A stretch of DNA of 12,013 nt. It comes from CAIRYW01 sp964555825. GTDB taxonomy: Bacteria > Patescibacteriota > Minisyncoccia > Phycocordibacterales > CAIRYW01. The notes below the pieces were generated by a model, which was not told the origin of the DNA, did no database searches, and saw only the letters and a list, made by a program, of their open reading frames with translations. Position numbers and translations under genes: made by a program. Below are positions 1 to 5,783 of the stretch, one piece after another. Position 1 is the stretch's first letter. Every line of letters begins with the position of its first letter. The stretch lies in assembly GCA_964555825.1 (NCBI GenBank), contig CAZKTY010000024.1, positions 1-12,013 of the forward strand, given 5' to 3'.

Positions 1-72
1 ACCACGACAAGTACTTCTACCAAGTATGCTACGTGTAATATTAATTCGAACTATACTGAGACCAATCAATAA
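1..72 (+). CDS. Possible C-terminal tail of an upstream gene (partial)
   Basis: Frame 1 is open from the first base to a TAA at 70-72, encoding 23 residues rich in Thr, Ser and Asn with a single Cys. The terminator-like hairpin at 102-133 lies 30 bases beyond this stop, where the end of a gene is expected. A Thr/Ser/Asn-rich tail would fit a surface or secreted protein, but nothing identifies a family. Frame 2 is also open (to 148-150), but it would run through the hairpin, so frame 1 is preferred. A fragment this short could be open by chance. Confidence 0.25.
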   Translation, partial: TTTSTSTKYATCNINSNYTETNQ

Positions 73-101
73 AATAAAAAAGTTTAGAAAGTATGAAAAT
101 G

Positions 102-133
102 ATAAAGGTCCATCAATTATGATGGACCTTTAT
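102..133 (+). terminator. Perfect 14-bp hairpin, terminator-like
   Basis: Positions 102-115 and 120-133 are perfectly complementary (core AAAGGTCCATCA / TGATGGACCTTT) around the four-base loop ATTA. The A-rich left flank and T-rich right arm suit an intrinsic terminator, possibly acting in both directions. The U-tract is short (TTTAT), so efficiency is uncertain. It would end whatever gene enters from the left and separate it from the rpsN operon. Confidence 0.45.
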
Positions 134-152
134 GTGAATAGAGACCATTAGG

Positions 153-181
153 TTGACATTAATAGGTCTTCTTGATATCCT
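153..181 (+). promoter_or_regulatory. Candidate sigma-70-type promoter for the rpsN operon
   Basis: A perfect -35 hexamer TTGACA (153-158) is followed after 17 bases by TATCCT (176-181), which keeps the key T, A and final T of a -10 box. Transcription would start near A188. It is the best promoter match upstream of rpsN. The weak point is that a terminator-like hairpin (188-208) begins right at the predicted start site. Confidence 0.35.
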
Positions 182-187
182 CTAGAC

Positions 188-208
188 AAGCTCATTTTGA
201 GCTTTTTT
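188..208 (+). terminator. Short hairpin plus U-tract, terminator-like
   Basis: AAGCTCA (188-194) pairs perfectly with TGAGCTT (198-204) around a TTT loop, and the T-run continues to 208. The shape is that of a small intrinsic terminator. If the promoter at 153-181 is real, the same element would instead be the 5'-terminal hairpin of the operon transcript, too close to the start site to terminate efficiently. Confidence 0.45.
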
Positions 209-277
209 GTTTCCTTAAATTTAAGGGCAAAATCGGGAGTACAGCGATCTGCTCAAAGTGAGTATTTCATTACCCCT

Positions 278-336
278 TAAACTTTTTACCGTTGTATTTT
301 CAGGAAGAATACGAGAATCTAACGGTAAAAAGTTTA
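278..336 (+). promoter_or_regulatory. 16-bp perfect inverted repeat in the rpsN leader
   Basis: Positions 278-293 and 321-336 are exact reverse complements over 16 bases (arms read TAAACTTTTTACCGTT and AACGGTAAAAAGTTTA). The 27-base interior has a further 5-bp stem, GTATT (294-298) with AATAC (308-312), leaving an 8-base 3' bulge. No U-run follows, so it is not a terminator. Its place directly before a ribosomal protein operon suggests an mRNA leader element, perhaps bound by an operon-encoded ribosomal protein. S8, the second gene here, is the classical repressor of the spc operon in Escherichia coli. The ligand is inference; the repeat is plain in the sequence. Confidence 0.6.
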
Positions 337-340
337 TAGG

Positions 341-375
341 TTGATGATCTTCGCTTATACCCAAAAAATCATCAA
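341..375 (+). promoter_or_regulatory. Hairpin sequestering the rpsN start codon
   Basis: TTGATGAT (341-348) is the exact reverse complement of ATCATCAA (368-375), and the last A is the first base of the rpsN ATG. G340 can add a wobble pair with T376. The 19-base loop (349-367) ends in an A-run. A stem covering the start codon, just downstream of the 16-bp hairpin, is the arrangement expected of translational control. Confidence 0.5.
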
Positions 376-560
376 TGGCAAAAACATCTACAATAGCAAG
401 AGCAAAAAAGACACCTAAATTCTCAACAAGAATTGTGAGAAGGTGCTTTAGATGCGGAAGAAAGCGTGCTTATATGCGCGATTTCGGTGTATGTAGAATT
501 TGCTTTAGAGAAATGGCTAATGAAGGAAAGATCCCTGGCGTAAAAAAATCATCATGGTAA
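375..560 (+). CDS. rpsN: Small-subunit ribosomal protein S14, zinc-binding type (uS14)
   Basis: Protein S14 of the 30S subunit head, near the decoding region. At 61 residues it is the short, zinc-containing form: the two CxxC pairs that hold the zinc are at C24/C27 and C40/C43, and the C-terminal GKIPGVKKSSW ending is typical. It is the first gene of a ribosomal operon here, whereas rplE (L5) normally precedes it. The region before it has hairpins and a structured leader, so it appears to begin a transcription unit. There is no Shine-Dalgarno sequence; the ATG lies in a predicted hairpin. It overlaps rpsH by 7 bases. Identification is firm. Confidence 0.97.
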   Translation: MAKTSTIARAKKTPKFSTRIVRRCFRCGRKRAYMRDFGVCRICFREMANEGKIPGVKKSSW

Positions 561-946
561 ACAGCAAAGTAGCAAACCTAATAATCAAGATAAAGAATGC
601 GGGACACGCCGGCAAAGAGAAGACCACTGTTCCTTATTCAAAATTCTCTGAAGCTATCCTTAGGGTTCTTCAGGAAAAAGGATTTATCGTATCTTTCAGT
701 AAAGTTGGAAAGAAGATCATCAAAGAAATAGAGGTTGTGTTAGCGTATGAGAATGAACAACCAAAGATCATGGAGGTAAAGATCATGTCTAAACTTTCAA
801 GAAGGATCTATGGAAGTACTCTTGATATCAAGCCTGTTAAGAACAATTACGGATTGCTAGTAGTCTCAACTTCAAAAGGAGTACTTTCTGGAGATGACGC
901 AAAGAAAGCCAAGGTCGGAGGAGAATTATTGTTTAAAGTTTGGTAA
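554..946 (+). CDS. rpsH: Small-subunit ribosomal protein S8 (uS8)
   Basis: Primary 16S rRNA-binding protein of the central domain of the 30S subunit. At 130 residues it has the usual length. The signature lies at the C-terminal end: STSKGVLSGDDAKKAKVGGELLFKVW is a clear relative of the canonical S8 ending with its STSKGV and GGE blocks. The N-terminal KIKNAG matches the usual RIRNA segment. The ATG overlaps the last two codons of rpsN, implying translational coupling, and no ribosome binding site is visible. In E. coli S8 also represses its own operon by binding the mRNA. The structured leader upstream of rpsN is a candidate site for that here, which is inference. Confidence 0.97.
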   Translation: MVNSKVANLIIKIKNAGHAGKEKTTVPYSKFSEAILRVLQEKGFIVSFSKVGKKIIKEIEVVLAYENEQPKIMEVKIMSKLSRRIYGSTLDIKPVKNNYGLLVVSTSKGVLSGDDAKKAKVGGELLFKVW

Positions 947-954
947 AAAAAATC

Positions 955-1491
955 ATGTCACGACTTGCAAAACAACCAATATTAATTCCTTCAGGCGTTG
1001 AAATAACAATCAATGAAGGTCTTCTTTCTGTCAAAGGCCCAAAAGGTAAGATAGAGAAGAAGATCAGTAGAAAAGCAGATGTTGTCGTAAAAGACGGACA
1101 TGTTGTCATTGCTTTTTCTCCAGAGAGTTCTGGCGAAGTAAAATCAATGGCAGGAACAGTTGCTTCTCATGTTTTAAATATGATAGAAGGCGTTACAAAG
1201 GGTTTTGAGAAAAAACTTATCCTTGAAGGAGTTGGATTCAAATCCGATGTCAAAGGAAAAGAACTTATTTGTGCCCTTGGTTTTTCACATCCAGTTACAA
1301 TTGCTATTCCAGAAGGATTGGAAGTAAAATCAGAAAAAGGTACTATTTCAATATCAGGTATCGACAAGGAATTAGTTGGAAGTTTTGGAGCTTATGTAAG
1401 AAGTCAGAAGAAACCAGAACCTTACAAAGGAAAAGGATTTAGATACAGTGATGAAGTTATTAACAGGAAACAAGGAAAGAAAACTGTTTAA
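955..1491 (+). CDS. rplF: Large-subunit ribosomal protein L6 (uL6)
   Basis: 50S protein near the factor-binding (sarcin-ricin) region. The start is placed at ATG 955, giving MSRLAKQPILIPSGV, the canonical L6 beginning, and 178 residues. An in-frame TTG at 940 would overlap rpsH and add five non-conserved residues, so it is not used. Family marks are the LEGVGFKSD...ALGFSHPV block and the C-terminal PEPYKGKGFRYSDE signature. It begins 8 bases after rpsH and has no Shine-Dalgarno sequence. No GATC site falls within the gene after its first quarter, unlike most of the window. Confidence 0.97.
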   Translation: MSRLAKQPILIPSGVEITINEGLLSVKGPKGKIEKKISRKADVVVKDGHVVIAFSPESSGEVKSMAGTVASHVLNMIEGVTKGFEKKLILEGVGFKSDVKGKELICALGFSHPVTIAIPEGLEVKSEKGTISISGIDKELVGSFGAYVRSQKKPEPYKGKGFRYSDEVINRKQGKKTV

Positions 1492-1505
1492 TAAATAGAA
1501 AAAAC

Positions 1506-1856
1506 ATGGCTAAGACAAACCAAAAAACAGTAAAAAGAGAAGCAAGAAAAAGACGAATCCGTTCAAAGGTTTTTGGTACTCCTGAAAGACCTAGAGTTTC
1601 TATTTTCAAGTCAAATAAATTCATTTATGCACAGCTTATCAATGACGAAGAAGGTAAGACTATCGTAGCTTGCTCAAGTGCTATAGAAGGAAAAGGAAAT
1701 AAGACAGAAAAAGCAACGAAAGTAGGAAAAGATTTTGCAAAACAGATCCAAGCAAAAGGAACGAAGAAGATAGTTTTTGACAGAGGAGGATACATTTACA
1801 CAGGAAGAGTAAAGGCCTTTGCTGATGCTTTAAGAGAAGCCGGTTTGGATTTTTAA
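1506..1856 (+). CDS. rplR: Large-subunit ribosomal protein L18 (uL18)
   Basis: 5S rRNA-binding protein of the 50S central protuberance. At 116 residues the length is normal. The basic N-terminal tail, the TPERPRVSIFKSNKFIYAQ segment, and the C-terminal VFDRGGYIYTGRVKAFADALREAGL block are all standard L18 features. It lies 14 bases after rplF; the gap is purely A/T-rich without a ribosome binding site, as at the other junctions of this operon. Confidence 0.97.
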   Translation: MAKTNQKTVKREARKRRIRSKVFGTPERPRVSIFKSNKFIYAQLINDEEGKTIVACSSAIEGKGNKTEKATKVGKDFAKQIQAKGTKKIVFDRGGYIYTGRVKAFADALREAGLDF

Positions 1857-1866
1857 TATAAAAAAT

Positions 1867-2496
1867 ATGTCAGAGCCAGAAATCACAACAACAGAAGAAA
1901 AAGATATCACTACAGCTCCAGAGGTTGCAGAGGCAGTAGTTGCTAGTGCTCCCGTAAAAACAGGATTCGGTAATTCTTATGGTGATAGAAAGAGGAATAC
2001 AAGACCTCAAAGAAAGACAAAAAGAGATCCAAGAGCAAAGCCAGAATATGATCAGAGAATGATAAATATCAGGCGTGTAACTAGAGTTAGCTCTGGAGGA
2101 AGAAGATTCAGTTTCTCAGTTGTCCTTGTTGTAGGAAATAGAAAAGGTTCTGTAGGAGTTGCAACAGGAAAAGCAGGAGATACTACTCTTGCTATCGATA
2201 AGGCATACAGAGCTGCAAAGAAAAATGCTATTCAGGTAAAACTTTTGAAGAACATGTCTATCCCTCATGAAGTACAAGAAAAATTCAAAGGTTCAGTCGT
2301 TTCTCTTTCTCCTGCTAAAGGAAAAGGTTTGATTGCAGGAAGTGCTGCTCGTGATGTTATAGAACTTGCAGGTATCAAAGATATCAATGCAAAGATCCAT
2401 TCAGCCTCAAAGAATAAACTAAACATTGCTCAGGCTACAATTAAAGCTCTTCAGGCTTTGAGTGAACCAAGAAAATTTGAGAGACAAGCTAAATAA
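1867..2496 (+). CDS. rpsE: Small-subunit ribosomal protein S5 (uS5) with N-terminal extension
   Basis: 30S protein involved in decoding accuracy and mRNA entry. The conserved core starts near residue 61: RVTRVSSGGRRFSFS, then VVGNRKGSVGVATGKA, and the GKGLIAGSAARDVIELAGI block. The total of 209 residues exceeds the usual 160-170 because about 50 residues precede the core: an acidic Thr/Glu/Ala stretch (1-30) followed by a very basic Arg/Lys-rich stretch (40-60). The extension is probably disordered and the basic part may touch rRNA. It lies 10 bases after rplR and 5 bases before rplO; no rpmD (L30) occurs between them, whereas in most bacteria it does. Confidence 0.96.
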   Translation: MSEPEITTTEEKDITTAPEVAEAVVASAPVKTGFGNSYGDRKRNTRPQRKTKRDPRAKPEYDQRMINIRRVTRVSSGGRRFSFSVVLVVGNRKGSVGVATGKAGDTTLAIDKAYRAAKKNAIQVKLLKNMSIPHEVQEKFKGSVVSLSPAKGKGLIAGSAARDVIELAGIKDINAKIHSASKNKLNIAQATIKALQALSEPRKFERQAK

Positions 2497-2501
2497 ATCC
2501 T

Positions 2502-2942
2502 ATGCAAATACACCAAGTAAAAAGAACACATAAAAGAAAGAGTCCAAAGGAAATTGGACGTGGAGGAAAAAGAGGTAAGACCTCTGGAAGAGGAACAAAG
2601 GGTCAGAAAGCTAGAGCAGGTAGAAAACTTCGCCCAGAGATCAGAGAAGTTATCAAAAAGATCCCAAAGCTTCGTGGTTATTTCTTTAAGAGTATTCAGA
2701 CAAAACCTTTAGTTGTAAAACTTTCACAGATCGAAAAAGCCTTTAAGGCTGGAGAAGAGGTTACTCCAAAATCTCTTGCTGAAAAAGGAATTGTTTCTTC
2801 ATACAAAGGCAGGATCGCAAAAATAAAAGTTCTTATTGGTCAGACCAATGAAAAAATTCCAAGTAAGATCTCCTTTAAAGGAATTGCAGTGTCAAAAACT
2901 GCAAAGGAAGCAATAGAAAAGGCTGGAGGAAGCGTATCTTAA
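2502..2942 (+). CDS. rplO: Large-subunit ribosomal protein L15 (uL15)
   Basis: 50S protein that contacts 23S rRNA through a long basic N-terminal arm. The glycine/lysine-rich GRGGKRGKTSGRGTKGQKAR segment at about residues 19-38 is the hallmark of L15. The rest is a compact domain ending in KEAIEKAGGSV. The length of 146 residues is normal. It follows rpsE by 5 bases and is separated from secY by one base, so the three genes are clearly co-transcribed. No ribosome binding site is visible before its ATG. Confidence 0.96.
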   Translation: MQIHQVKRTHKRKSPKEIGRGGKRGKTSGRGTKGQKARAGRKLRPEIREVIKKIPKLRGYFFKSIQTKPLVVKLSQIEKAFKAGEEVTPKSLAEKGIVSSYKGRIAKIKVLIGQTNEKIPSKISFKGIAVSKTAKEAIEKAGGSVS

Positions 2943-2943
2943 A

Positions 2944-4215
2944 ATGTCTAACTTTACAGAAAAATTAAAGCTGATTTTCGGAGACAAAACTCTAAGAATG
3001 AGGATAATCTTTACCCTTGTAGCTTTGGCTATTTTTAGAGCTCTTGCTTCTATTCCGATCCCAGGTATCAACAAAGCAGAGCTTTCTCTATTTTTCCAAA
3101 ACAACCAATTCTTTGGTCTATTGAACGTATTTTCTGGAGGAGGACTTTCAAATCTTTCACTTGTTATGCTCGGAGTTGGTCCTTACATCACTTCTTCTAT
3201 CATTATGCAGCTTCTTACAATGATGTCTGAAAAACTTAAGGCAATATATCAAGAAGAAGGTGAAGCTGGCAGAAGAAAATTCAGCCAGTGGACAAGACTT
3301 ATTTCGATCCCACTTTCAGCTCTACAGGCTTTTGGTTTCATGTTGCTTTTAACAAAGCAAGGAGTTCTAACTTCTCTCACAACCTCTGATTTTATAATAA
3401 ACATTATCGTAATAACAGCTGGTTCAGCTCTTCTTATGTGGATAGGTGAGTTGATCACAGAATTTGGTATTGGAAATGGAACATCATTGATCATCTTTGC
3501 CGGTATCATTGCTTCTGCTCCAACATCAGTAGGTAGAATGCTCTTCTCATATGATGCAAGTCAGCTTCCTTTGTATGTTGGACTAGCTTTGGCTGCTGCA
3601 GCTGTTGTCTATGCTGTGGTGTTCATTACAGAAGCTGAAAGACCTATTCCTGTAACATATGCAAAGAGAGTTAGGGGAAATAAAATGTTTGGTGGTATCT
3701 CAACTTATCTTCCTTTAAGACTGAACCAAGCTGGAGTGATCCCAATTATCTTTGCTCTCTCACTTCTTCTTTTTCCTCAACTTATATTGAATTTCATTAA
3801 GGGAGCTGGAACAGGAGCTATTTCAAATATTGCTAGTGTTCTATTGGGATGGCTTGCTAATAACTGGATATACGGGATCATGTATTTCCTATTTGTCTTT
3901 GTTTTCACATATTTCTACACAGCTGTTACTTTTGATCCAAAGATGATCTCAGAGAATCTTCAAAAGAGTGGAGCATTTATTCCAGGAGTTCGCCCTGGAC
4001 AGGCGACTGCAGAATATTTAGGAAAAGTTACAACTCGTATAACACTTGTTGGAGCTCTTTTCCTTGGTGTTGTTGCAGTCCTTCCTCTATTTATAAAAGC
4101 TGTTACTGGAATTACTTCTATAGCGATCGGTGGAACAGCCCTTCTCATTGTTGTCTCTGTGGTCATTGATCTGGTAAAAAGAATTGATGCACAGGTTTCG
4201 ATGAGAGAATACTAG
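2944..4215 (+). CDS. secY: Sec translocon channel subunit SecY
   Basis: Central pore of the SecYEG complex, which passes unfolded proteins across, or inserts them into, the cytoplasmic membrane. At 423 residues with about ten hydrophobic helices it has the standard size. Visible family marks are the plug-region IPIPGI near residue 40, GIGNGTSLIIFAGI, the cytoplasmic segment EAERPIPVTYAKRV, and the PGVRPGQATAEYL loop that contacts SecA and ribosomes. Placement directly after rplO is conserved in bacteria. A GGAGG lies 14 bases before the ATG, but it is inside the rplO coding end and too far away to be a convincing ribosome binding site. Confidence 0.97.
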   Translation: MSNFTEKLKLIFGDKTLRMRIIFTLVALAIFRALASIPIPGINKAELSLFFQNNQFFGLLNVFSGGGLSNLSLVMLGVGPYITSSIIMQLLTMMSEKLKAIYQEEGEAGRRKFSQWTRLISIPLSALQAFGFMLLLTKQGVLTSLTTSDFIINIIVITAGSALLMWIGELITEFGIGNGTSLIIFAGIIASAPTSVGRMLFSYDASQLPLYVGLALAAAAVVYAVVFITEAERPIPVTYAKRVRGNKMFGGISTYLPLRLNQAGVIPIIFALSLLLFPQLILNFIKGAGTGAISNIASVLLGWLANNWIYGIMYFLFVFVFTYFYTAVTFDPKMISENLQKSGAFIPGVRPGQATAEYLGKVTTRITLVGALFLGVVAVLPLFIKAVTGITSIAIGGTALLIVVSVVIDLVKRIDAQVSMREY

Positions 4216-4243
4216 GAACTTAAAGGACAGTAGGTTCTAAAGT

Positions 4244-4266
4244 AAATTTGAGTAACAAGTTTTTTT
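4244..4266 (+). terminator. Weak AT-rich terminator candidate after secY
   Basis: AAATTTG (4244-4250) can pair with CAAGTTT (4256-4262) around AGTAA, and a seven-base T-run extends to 4266. The stem has only one G-C pair and one G-U pair, so termination would be partial. It sits in the only sizeable gap (98 bases) between secY and adk and may attenuate rather than stop transcription. Confidence 0.35.
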
Positions 4267-4274
4267 GTGGTATT

Positions 4275-4305
4275 TTGGCTTTACAAACATTATAAACTTT
4301 ATAGA
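4275..4305 (+). promoter_or_regulatory. Weak promoter candidate upstream of adk
   Basis: TTGGCT (4275-4280) and TATAGA (4300-4305) are separated by 19 bases. Transcription would start close to the adk ATG at 4314, giving an almost leaderless message, as also proposed for the ATPase gene at 5784. The spacing is long and both boxes are imperfect. Confidence 0.25.
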
Positions 4306-4313
4306 CTGTACAT

Positions 4314-4922
4314 ATGAATCCTCAACTTTTTGTTTTTTTTGGTAGAAGTGGATGTGGTAAAGGGACACAAGCATCTCTTCTAACTAAATATTTGGATGAA
4401 AAAGACCCAAAGGCAGGGGTTTTTTATGTTTCAACTGGAGATGAGTTCAGAAAATTAATTAGTGGAGATACATACACAGGAAAAAGACTTAGATCTATTG
4501 TTGAAGGAGGACAGTTTGCTCCTGAATTTTTAGCTTCAATGCTTTGGGCAAATGTAATGACCAGAGACTACAAAGAAGGAATGCACATGATCATTGATGG
4601 ATCTCCTCGCAAGATCCCAGAGGCTCTCGTATTTGATTCCGTGGCTCCATTTTATGGCTTTGGTAAAGTAAAAATGATCTACATGAATGTATCTTCAGAA
4701 TGGGCAACTGATAAGGCTTTGAAGCGTGCAGAAGCTCAAGGAAGAAAAGACGATACTGTAGAAGCAGTAGCAAAAAGAATGAAAGCCTTTGATGATTTTC
4801 TTTATCCAGTTATCCTATCGTATAAGGAGAATCCAAATGTTGATTTCAGAGAAATAAATGGAGAGCAAACAATCGAGAAAGTTCATCAAGATATAATGTC
4901 TGCTCTCGAACTTTCAATATGA
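4314..4922 (+). CDS. adk: Adenylate kinase family nucleoside monophosphate kinase
   Basis: Transfers phosphate between ATP and AMP (2 ADP), balancing adenine nucleotides in the cytoplasm. The P-loop is GRSGCGKGTQ at residues 10-19. STGDEFRK (40-47) marks the AMP-binding region, and DGSPRK (95-100) replaces the common DGFPRT while keeping its Arg. GRKDDT (143-148) is the basic/acidic LID-border motif. At 202 residues it lacks the long zinc- or loop-type LID of many bacterial Adk proteins, so it is the short form, and specificity for UMP/CMP cannot be ruled out. secY-adk-map is a classic gene order. Its TGA stop overlaps the map ATG (ATGA). Confidence 0.9.
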   Translation: MNPQLFVFFGRSGCGKGTQASLLTKYLDEKDPKAGVFYVSTGDEFRKLISGDTYTGKRLRSIVEGGQFAPEFLASMLWANVMTRDYKEGMHMIIDGSPRKIPEALVFDSVAPFYGFGKVKMIYMNVSSEWATDKALKRAEAQGRKDDTVEAVAKRMKAFDDFLYPVILSYKENPNVDFREINGEQTIEKVHQDIMSALELSI

Positions 4923-5686
4923 GCAAAATAAAAACTGAATCAGAGATAAAGATAATAAAAGAAGGAGGAAAAAAACTTGCGATGATCCTTAGAACTCTTG
5001 CTAAGGAAGTAAAGCCTGGTGTTTCGACATGGTTTTTGAATGAGAAAACTAAAAGTCTGATGGATAAAGCTGGAGCAAAGCCTGCTTTCTTGAATTATGT
5101 TCCAGAAAGTGGAATGAGACCTTATCCAGCTGTGATATGTATCTCAATAAATGATGAGATCGTCCACGGTATCCCAAATGAAGATCCTAAGATCCTAAAA
5201 GAAGGAGATATTGTTAAGTTGGATTGCGGACTTTTATATAAAGGACTTTTCACTGATTCTGCAATAACTGTCATAGCTGGAAAAGGAGATAAGAATGCTT
5301 TGAAATTGGTCAGAGCAACAGAAGAAGCTTTGATCGCAGCGATCAAGGTTGCTGTGCCAGGGAATAGAATGAATGATATTGGAGCTATGATAGAAAAGAT
5401 CGCAAGAAAGAGAGGTTTTTCTCCTGCAAGAGATCTTGGAGGACATTCTGTCGGACATGAGATACATGAAGAACCTTATATTCCGAATTACAAAGTGCAA
5501 GGCAAAAGTCCTATCATTGAAGAAGGAATGGTTTTGGCTATTGAACCAATGCTTGTTGAAAAAAGAGGAGATATAGAATTACAGCCAGATGGATGGACCT
5601 ATTCAACAAGAGACGGAGGACGTGCTGCACATTTTGAACATACAGTTGTTGTCAGAAAAGTTCGTCCAGAGATTTTAACTCTTTAA
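4919..5686 (+). CDS. map: Methionine aminopeptidase, type I
   Basis: Removes the initiator Met from nascent proteins; a soluble dinuclear metalloenzyme that works at the ribosome exit. All expected ligands are present: D102 (LDCG), D113 (TDSA), H176 (GGHSVGH), E209 (IEPM) and E240 (FEHT). H83 (IVHGIP) and H183 (IHEEP) are the supporting active-site histidines. At 255 residues it matches the short type I enzyme with no N-terminal zinc-finger extension. It overlaps adk by three bases, so the pair is translationally coupled. In many bacteria infA, rpmJ and rpsM follow; here a conjugation-type ATPase follows instead. Confidence 0.97.
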   Translation: MSKIKTESEIKIIKEGGKKLAMILRTLAKEVKPGVSTWFLNEKTKSLMDKAGAKPAFLNYVPESGMRPYPAVICISINDEIVHGIPNEDPKILKEGDIVKLDCGLLYKGLFTDSAITVIAGKGDKNALKLVRATEEALIAAIKVAVPGNRMNDIGAMIEKIARKRGFSPARDLGGHSVGHEIHEEPYIPNYKVQGKSPIIEEGMVLAIEPMLVEKRGDIELQPDGWTYSTRDGGRAAHFEHTVVVRKVRPEILTL

Positions 5687-5694
5687 TTTTTTAT

Positions 5695-5716
5695 AATAAG
5701 AAGTACTCTTGTAGTA
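5695..5716 (+). repeat. 22-bp direct repeat, copy 1, with internal palindrome
   Basis: This copy is identical over 22 bases to 5752-5773, with a 57-base period. Inside it GTACT (5703-5707) and AGTAC (5713-5717) form an inverted repeat around CTTGT. It lies 9 bases after the map stop codon. Repeated short palindromes in front of a gene suggest a paired operator or a duplicated promoter region. Confidence 0.75.
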
Positions 5717-5724
5717 CAACTTTA

Positions 5725-5740
5725 TTCACTTAGGAGTGAA
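5725..5740 (+). repeat. 6-bp inverted repeat between the direct repeats
   Basis: TTCACT (5725-5730) and AGTGAA (5735-5740) are perfectly complementary around TAGG. The element lies between the two 22-bp direct repeats, so the 97-base gap after map contains three small palindromic elements in a row. It could be a third protein site or a small RNA hairpin; no T-run follows, so it is not a normal terminator. Confidence 0.45.
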
Positions 5741-5751
5741 ACGACTTAGAG

Positions 5752-5773
5752 AATAAGAAGTACTCTTGTAGTA
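5752..5773 (+). repeat. 22-bp direct repeat, copy 2, overlapping the -10 box
   Basis: This is the second exact copy of the repeat at 5695-5716. Its last two bases are the start of the TATAAT at 5772-5777. In copy 1 the same place reads TACAAC, a weaker -10. A protein bound to the palindrome would therefore cover the core promoter of the ATPase gene. Confidence 0.75.
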
Positions 5774-5777
5774 TAAT
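5772..5777 (+). promoter_or_regulatory. -10 box (TATAAT) for the ATPase gene, leaderless start
   Basis: A perfect TATAAT ends 6 bases before the ATG at 5784, so the predicted transcription start coincides with the start codon and the mRNA would be leaderless. No recognisable -35 lies 16-18 bases upstream (around 5749-5755), where the second direct repeat begins; an activator binding the repeat could make up for that. Confidence 0.5.
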
Positions 5778-5783
5778 TTCTCT

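Noticed and set aside
6..30. AAGTACTTCTA near the left edge as a further inverted copy of the 22-bp repeat
   Set aside because: Only nine contiguous bases match and the rest needs a gap; chance similarity in A/T-rich sequence is likely.
940..954. TTG at 940 as the rplF start, overlapping rpsH by 7 bases
   Set aside because: ATG 955 gives the canonical MSRLAKQPI beginning of L6; the five extra residues before it are not conserved and come from an A-run.
4919..4922. Recoded TGA (glycine) at the end of adk
   Set aside because: Read-through would add only three residues, and no other gene contains an in-frame TGA, so the standard bacterial code fits.
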